Shown: positions 59,354 to 64,000 of the stretch, piece after piece
How the letters are laid out: the number at the start of each line of letters is the position of its first letter
Position numbering within the stretch: the stretch's first letter is position 1
Assembly (NCBI GenBank): GCA_002436185.1
Contig: DJKX01000040.1
Location: 75,705-139,704, forward strand
Reading direction: 5' to 3'
DNA: 64,000 nt
Source of the DNA: Fidelibacterota bacterium UBA6531
Lineage (GTDB): Bacteria > Fidelibacterota > Marinisomatia > Marinisomatales > TCS55
Notes under the pieces: model-generated
What the model saw: the letters and a program-made list of their open reading frames with translations, nothing else
Databases searched by the model: none
Told to the model about the DNA's origin: nothing
Position numbers and translations under genes: made by a program

Positions 59354-61593
59354 TAAAAATCAAACGCTGTTTCAATGGTAGTTTGCTTAACAGGCTCAAG
59401 TTCGCCAGTACCGTCATCACGATAGAATTGACGAAAGTCCCAAATAACACTCACCCCTTTGCTGACTTCATAACCCAGCCTATAACCTAAAACAGTATTG
59501 AGTGATGGATTCGCAAAATCAAAGGGGTTTAAATCATTATTGCGTTGGTAATAAGCAGTGGCAACGCTCAATTTAGGAATTTTATCCGGATTCAAATTCA
59601 ATGCCGCCATAAAACTCTGAACTGTATCTGATTCAGACGTCATGTTTGCAAATGAACCATTGATACTGGCAAATCCAAAAATATCTGCACTCAATGACCC
59701 AAAATATCCGCTTAAATCTTCATTCATTGTTGAATCAGCAAACAACATCATGTCCTTCGTTAAAATGTAAGTTTGATCATCAGTATAAATGGGTGTTACT
59801 CGCACAATATCATATGATTGATCAAAAAATTGGGGAACATAATAACCGCTTTTAATTCGATATTCGAAACTAACATTCAAGAATTTGAACAGACTCATGC
59901 GTACACCCGGTACAGAAAAACCACTTCCGCTTTTTGCTTCCCTGTAAAATTCGGTTCCTTGCTCACCGGCTTCAGGAATATTTAAAAAATTGAATTCAGC
60001 ATATACATCCAAGGAAACCATTTTATTACTAAACGCCGGATATCCAATATCAAACGCATATCCCATTGCTGATGCTGAATTATCTTCTATACTGAATGGT
60101 GTTCCTTTAAGTCCCAAGTCAGTTTCATCCGCATCATAAATATTATTTCCATTGGCATCTATGTCCCACGATGTGGTATCGACTCCTGAATGGGGATCGG
60201 GTATTCCGTCTCCATCTGTGTCATTCCATATTGTTTTATCATCAGGAAAATCATCAAAAATGTTCGGATAAGAATCCTCATCATTATCTTTCAAACCGCT
60301 AAATTGATTAACATCCATCACAAAGTTTGCACCGATAGTTAACGGGAATGCTTTGGATACCTTATAACTTCCTCTTAAACCAAGCAGCGTTCCTCCTCTG
60401 GAGAAATCCTTTAGGTTCGACATGAATAATTCAGTTCCGAAATTACCAAAATTCACACCCGTGTTGATTCCCAACTGGCGGACGGATGGAAATTCCATCA
60501 TGTTGGAATAGCCCATGAGCAATCCACCGTAACCGAGAGTCACGTTATCCAAAGAACCTAATTTCACCCAAAATGGATCTTCTTTTTGTCCCCAACGGAG
60601 GTATTGAATTTTATCCAATATTACAGATGGATCATTTTTCACATCCCATTCATTTTGTCGGATATTTCCTTCATTATCAATATAAAGTGCCAAATCCAGT
60701 CCAATACCTAGTTTACCAATATTGAATTCGGGGCGTAATGCTAACTGATTGTACAAAACACCATCAATTGTGACAGAACCCACACCTAATCCCATATTGA
60801 ACGGTCCTTCCGGTTCTGGTGGTGTTTCAGGTGATGTCTCTTCAGGTGCTTCAGGTTGTTCTTCTGGTTCCGGTTCAGTCTCTTCCGGTTCCGGTTCTTC
60901 ATCAGCTTCCTCTACCTCTTCTTCCGGTTCCGGTTCAGTCTCTTCCGGTTCTTCGGATTCTTCCTCTTCAGCTTCTTCTTCTGTTTCCTCTTCACTTTCT
61001 TCAAAATCTGCATCTGGATCTTCGGGGTAATCATCGGGATTAAAGGGTTGTTCTGTCAATGTTCCCAACGCATTCGAAATAGCTTGCTGTCCAGGCTGAA
61101 CATTAATGGTTTGCCCGCTTACTGAATTATAAACGTCAAAATTACCTTCCTGGCAGAAAAATTGATCCATTCCCGCCGGATCAGAGACAACAGCGAATTC
61201 TGTACCTTTAACAGATGCAACTGATACTGGAGTTTCCACTCTAAAAGTTTTCTCTTTCTGCTTTGAAACGTTGTTGAATATGGTACCTTGTTCAATATCG
61301 ATCGTGCGTGTACTTGGTGAATCTATGAACTGAAATTCTGTATTTTCACGGATTTTGATAACAGATCTGTCGTCTATAAAAATGACGACGGCAAATCCAA
61401 CTTCGCCGATTCGAATGGCGTCACCATTGTTGATACCATGCCCTGGTTTTACATCAGTTGTGAATGATGCCTTATCTAAAGCTTTGAGCGTTACATCACC
61501 GTTGGACTTCATGACCCTGGCAATAGCTTCGGCATGGGTAATATTGCTTAAAATGATAAATGCAATTAGTATGTATGTATAAAATTGTTTCAT
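59353..61593 (-). CDS. FecR-domain outer-membrane beta-barrel protein
   Basis: A 746-residue exported protein. A signal peptide (about 1-22) is followed by a FecR/SH3-like domain (about 38-175; GVSASVKGTEFAVV-like segment VASVKGTEFAVVSD). An acidic Glu/Pro linker (about 200-265) has EPEETEPEPEE repeats. The rest (about 270-746) alternates polar and hydrophobic strands as in beta-barrels. It contains Asp-rich, thrombospondin-type calcium repeats (DTDGDGIPDPHSG) and ends in an aromatic Phe (AFDF), a common barrel end. It heads an operon with four more genes. FecR domains usually sense or gate; that is unproven here. Confidence 0.85.
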   Translation of the reverse strand: MKQFYTYILIAFIILSNITHAEAIARVMKSNGDVTLKALDKASFTTDVKPGHGINNGDAIRIGEVGFAVVIFIDDRSVIKIRENTEFQFIDSPSTRTIDIEQGTIFNNVSKQKEKTFRVETPVSVASVKGTEFAVVSDPAGMDQFFCQEGNFDVYNSVSGQTINVQPGQQAISNALGTLTEQPFNPDDYPEDPDADFEESEEETEEEAEEEESEEPEETEPEPEEEVEEADEEPEPEETEPEPEEQPEAPEETSPETPPEPEGPFNMGLGVGSVTIDGVLYNQLALRPEFNIGKLGIGLDLALYIDNEGNIRQNEWDVKNDPSVILDKIQYLRWGQKEDPFWVKLGSLDNVTLGYGGLLMGYSNMMEFPSVRQLGINTGVNFGNFGTELFMSNLKDFSRGGTLLGLRGSYKVSKAFPLTIGANFVMDVNQFSGLKDNDEDSYPNIFDDFPDDKTIWNDTDGDGIPDPHSGVDTTSWDIDANGNNIYDADETDLGLKGTPFSIEDNSASAMGYAFDIGYPAFSNKMVSLDVYAEFNFLNIPEAGEQGTEFYREAKSGSGFSVPGVRMSLFKFLNVSFEYRIKSGYYVPQFFDQSYDIVRVTPIYTDDQTYILTKDMMLFADSTMNEDLSGYFGSLSADIFGFASINGSFANMTSESDTVQSFMAALNLNPDKIPKLSVATAYYQRNNDLNPFDFANPSLNTVLGYRLGYEVSKGVSVIWDFRQFYRDDGTGELEPVKQTTIETAFDF
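60829..60990. repeat. Short direct repeats coding the Glu/Pro linker
   Basis: The linker of the FecR/barrel gene contains imperfect copies of the unit TCTTCCGGTTCCGGTTC and similar Glu/Pro codons (on the plus strand), for example near 60866-60902 and 60929-60955. Such repeats can change number by slippage, which would change linker length. Confidence 0.55.
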
Positions 61594-61662
61594 AATCTTT
61601 TCCGTTTAAATGTGGTTAAATATGGTTGAAATTTACCCAAATAGTTTGATAGTTCAAGTGAT

Positions 61663-62225
61663 CTAGTTCTCATTATTGTTGAAAATTACTTGATACACAA
61701 ATTTAATAATTGAGTAAAATGGAATTTCTGTTGAATTAGTCATAGATAATTCACACATTTTACTCGTTGAAACACCTAGGGCGTTTTTAGAAATATCCGA
61801 ATACGTACTGGAACAATTTTCTGAAGCGCTATTCGTTAATTCAGGGAAAAGTAACCCTCTGTCACCTGCAGCACCGCAACATCCATTTACGAGAGGAGTT
61901 TTAACGTTTCCTGCCAATGTTCTTACGATTTCTTCCAACATTTTTTCCTGCTGCATTTTTTGCCCTGAACAGGTATGATGAATTAAAACTTCTTTTGATG
62001 AATCATAATATGAAGTGAATTCATCAATTTTATCATGTAAAAGTTCGATTATATCGATAAAATGAAGTGAATCTCTTTTATCATTATTAATACTTCTTAT
62101 ATGATAACTACAAGGTGACATATCTAATAATATAGGGATTTGTCCATATTCACTTAATGAATATAATTCATCAAACGTTTTTTCAGTAATGCTGGTATGG
62201 GCCTTATCAAATCCTTTGGGTGGGA
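61663..62225 (-). pseudogene. C-terminal remnant of a D-lactate dehydrogenase-type (FAD/CCG) protein
   Basis: The frame holds only the cysteine-rich C-terminal domain of GlcD/DLD-type oxidoreductases. It has DMSPCSYHI, IHHTCSGQKM, NGCCGAAGDRGLLFPELTNSA and STSKMCELSMT. Homologues are about 900-1000 residues; the FAD-binding and Fe-S parts are missing. The family resemblance begins near the KGFDKAH segment at about 62210, and the frame runs upstream into the end of the T9SS gene with no start. The first Met is at 62121. So this is a 5'-truncated gene, caused by a rearrangement or an assembly join. Confidence 0.8.
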
Positions 62226-63860
62226 CTATTTCAACAGCACCATCTTCTTGGTCTGAACAAATTCTCCTGCTTGTATTTGGTATAGATAGACCCCAGCACT
62301 GACTGGTTTGCCGTAGTCATTGGTGGCATTCCAGATGACTGATTTAAAACCAGCATCCTGGGTTTGATTTATGAGCGACTTAACCTCTCTGCCCATTATA
62401 TCGTAAATGATGATATTCACATTAGACTGTTCTGGTAAATCATAACGAAGTGTAGTGACCGGGTTGAACGGATTGGGGTAATTCTGATGCAGTACAAATT
62501 CTTCTGGTATAAAATGTTCGGGCTCAGTAGAAACAACCGGGGTAGTGTCTTTATAGCAACCACTTCGTCTTTCATCAAATCTGAACATTGGCCATCCTGT
62601 TCCTTTGCCTCCCGGAGTTTCAAATGCATATGCCCTTCCATAGTTGTTAAAGATGTCGGGGTATTCAGCATGACCACCAACAACAAATATGTCGTTTATG
62701 CTATCATTATTAAAATCAGCAATTATTGGTGCATGATCAATCTCAAAATTACTCCCATAAGTCGATTCTATATCTTCATAAAACAGAACTGATCCACTAC
62801 CTCCGCTTAATCCAATTAATTCCCCGGCAGAAGTCCCGAATACTACATCAAGAGTATCATCATTATTTATATCCGATATTGCAGCTCCTCTAAAAGAAGT
62901 TGAATAACCTGTAATAGGATAATCCCACAAAAGATCACCGGTATTTGAAAGAACCCCCAGCCTGTTGCCATTTATAAAAACAATTTCATAAAGTTCATCA
63001 TTATTCAGATCGGCAATTGAGGTAGGAGCCCCCACATATTGAGGATATGCATCAGGATGAAAATATGTCCAAAGGTGTGAACCATCTTCTGCATTTAAGG
63101 CATAAACATTTCCATCATAGCATCCTATTGTAAGTTCAGGTTTATTATCACCATCAATATCAGCAAAGGAAGCTCCATGATAAAAGAAATCTGATGGTAT
63201 TGTGTCTTCCCAAATTAATAGAGCAGAGTCTCCGGTATATGCATAAATATCACCCTGGCCTCCAAACACCCACGTTGCTACAATGAAATCAAGCTGACCA
63301 TTATCATCAACATCAAGAATTGCAGGGGCAGTTTGAACCCATGAATTTGTATTTACAGCTATCTCCCATGAAACAGATCCATCCTCTCCATTTATACAGA
63401 TAACATATCCTCCAAATTCACCATGAAGGATCTCATATTTCCCATCATTATCAATATCAGCTACAGTAGGTGGTGAGTCGCTACCACGTGTATTTGCAAA
63501 CCACTCTAGGTTTCCTGTTAATCCATCATAACAAAATGTTTTAGCAACACATGAAGAAGGCAATATAACTTCTAGTTCTCCATCCTGATCAACATCCCAT
63601 ATTAATGGGGCCACATCATTACATCCGCCTGTATTTACTTTCCAAAGCAGACTACCATTTTCAGCGTTTAATGCATAAACAGTTGAGTCATTTCTGTAAC
63701 ATGAGAACACAATCTCAAGCAATCCATCATCATCAATATCAGCACAGGCAGAATTGCCAAACGACATGTCGTTTACATCATAATACCAGAGTTCGTTTCC
63801 CTGTCCATATGATGAATGAATAATAGTAAGAAAGCAGATTATTAGGTAAACCTTTTTCAT
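62226..63860 (-). CDS. Secreted FG-GAP/VCBS beta-propeller protein with T9SS sorting domain
   Basis: A 544-residue secreted protein. A signal peptide (about 1-20, ending HSSYGQG) is followed by many FG-GAP-like repeats. These contain 'D-x-D-x-D-G' calcium loops such as DIDDDGLLEIVF, DVDQDGELEVIL and DINNDDTLDVVFG, with PQQ-type YALNAEDGSHLW. The last 85 residues are a type IX secretion sorting domain: NYPNPFNPVTTLRYDLPE, NIIIYDIMGREVKSL, and GVYLYQIQAGEF. So the cargo is exported by T9SS and cleaved or attached at the surface. The substrate, if any, is unknown. Confidence 0.92.
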   Translation of the reverse strand: MKKVYLIICFLTIIHSSYGQGNELWYYDVNDMSFGNSACADIDDDGLLEIVFSCYRNDSTVYALNAENGSLLWKVNTGGCNDVAPLIWDVDQDGELEVILPSSCVAKTFCYDGLTGNLEWFANTRGSDSPPTVADIDNDGKYEILHGEFGGYVICINGEDGSVSWEIAVNTNSWVQTAPAILDVDDNGQLDFIVATWVFGGQGDIYAYTGDSALLIWEDTIPSDFFYHGASFADIDGDNKPELTIGCYDGNVYALNAEDGSHLWTYFHPDAYPQYVGAPTSIADLNNDELYEIVFINGNRLGVLSNTGDLLWDYPITGYSTSFRGAAISDINNDDTLDVVFGTSAGELIGLSGGSGSVLFYEDIESTYGSNFEIDHAPIIADFNNDSINDIFVVGGHAEYPDIFNNYGRAYAFETPGGKGTGWPMFRFDERRSGCYKDTTPVVSTEPEHFIPEEFVLHQNYPNPFNPVTTLRYDLPEQSNVNIIIYDIMGREVKSLINQTQDAGFKSVIWNATNDYGKPVSAGVYLYQIQAGEFVQTKKMVLLK

Positions 63861-64000
63861 AAATTACCTACATCATCATAGCTATTGCAGGAATAGGGAT
63901 TAGAAGGGCAGCCATAATTTGCCTCCTCCTGTTTGGGATGTTTCTCTAATGCCCAGCTCCAAACTACGAAGTTGGGTATAATTAACAGTAAAACTTCATC
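63857..64000 (-). CDS. Possible C-terminus of a gene cut by the window edge
   Basis: An open frame of 47 residues runs from the window end to a TGA that overlaps the ATG of the T9SS gene. It has a hydrophobic stretch (LLLIIPNFVVWSWAL) and a Cys-containing tail (YGCPSNPYSCNSYDD). No family recognised. A 15-codon frame with a strong GGAGGAGG lies in another frame at 63868-63915; only one of them can be real. Confidence 0.35.
   Translation of the reverse strand, partial: DEVLLLIIPNFVVWSWALEKHPKQEEANYGCPSNPYSCNSYDDVGNL

Noticed and set aside
60749..61030. Serine-rich open frame on the plus strand
   Set aside because: It is the reverse complement of the Glu/Pro linker of the FecR/barrel gene; no ribosome site and only low-complexity Ser/Gly.
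63868..63915. 15-codon hydrophobic frame with GGAGGAGG before the T9SS gene
   Set aside because: It overlaps the longer frame that ends in ATGA with the same gene, and the purine run is read as Glu codons there; neither is certain.
63950..63977. CCAAACT-ACGA-AGTTGGG small hairpin near the window end as a repeat element
   Set aside because: One mismatch, short arms, and no second copy seen in the window.
1..64000. CRISPR arrays, insertion sequences, prophage genes, rRNA
   Set aside because: No spaced direct repeats, transposase, integrase or phage structural genes, and no rRNA sequence were seen.

Overview
The window is a chromosomal stretch of an AT-rich bacterium with mostly housekeeping genes. 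It is probably a member of the Fibrobacterota-Chlorobiota-Bacteroidota (FCB) assemblage, with Marinimicrobia (SAR406)-type or Calditrichota-type lineages most likely. The reasons are a type IX secretion C-terminal sorting domain (PNPFNP motif) on the FG-GAP protein at the right end, a FecR/beta-barrel outer-membrane protein, lipoprotein and TPR genes typical of that assemblage, a large SRP RNA, and infC read from a non-AUG codon. The lineage is inferred from gene content only; no rRNA is present. TGA is an ordinary stop codon here (several genes end in it), which matters for the selenoprotein described below.

Layout. 1-2.8 kb: three membrane proteins of unknown function and an OppD-like ATPase. 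2.9-5.8 kb: a lysine catabolic pair (ALDH7-like aldehyde dehydrogenase and lysine 6-aminotransferase). 5.8-8.8 kb: rsmI, tmk and an S41 protease. 8.8-16.6 kb: tRNA-Val, thrS-infC-rpmI-rplT-pheS-pheT-zapA-folD. 16.6-18.2 kb: tRNA-Arg, cutA and a K+ channel. From 18.3 kb most genes are on the minus strand: leuS, tRNA-Pro, a four-gene surface-glycan operon, tRNA-Pro, a MerR regulator, ald, and the conserved rimP-nusA-infB-rbfA-truB-ribF-rpsO-pnp cluster. Next come a TPR protein, tRNA-Arg, gpsA, an acyl-CoA synthetase, tRNA-Leu (plus strand), small envelope proteins, lepB, an rnhB-yraN fusion and comEC. A plus-strand island (45.7-48.3 kb) holds an AGCS symporter, a small homologue of its N-terminus, and suhB. 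It is followed on the minus strand by a degenerate PurL paralogue, recX, recA, thpR, cinA, pgpA, pgsA, recR, ybaB, dnaX, the SRP RNA and tRNA-Ala. The right end holds a tightly overlapping operon around a FecR/beta-barrel protein, a truncated D-lactate-dehydrogenase-like gene and a T9SS cargo protein.

Most notable: a gene missed by ordinary ORF calling at 58968-59198 (minus). It encodes a SelW/SelT-like (Rdx family) selenoprotein with a CxxU motif. The in-frame TGA has a plausible SECIS hairpin directly after it. The gene is coupled by an ATGA overlap to an equally overlooked 52-residue membrane protein, which itself overlaps the end of the FecR/beta-barrel gene. Other points: a PurL paralogue without its catalytic motifs, two slippery A-runs in dnaX that would give a gamma-like product, an AUC start for infC, an RNase HII-YraN fusion, two unlinked coiled-coil paralogues ending in a WEKRLES motif, and several long inverted repeats in leaders (merR, leuS, cutA, AGCS, suhB).
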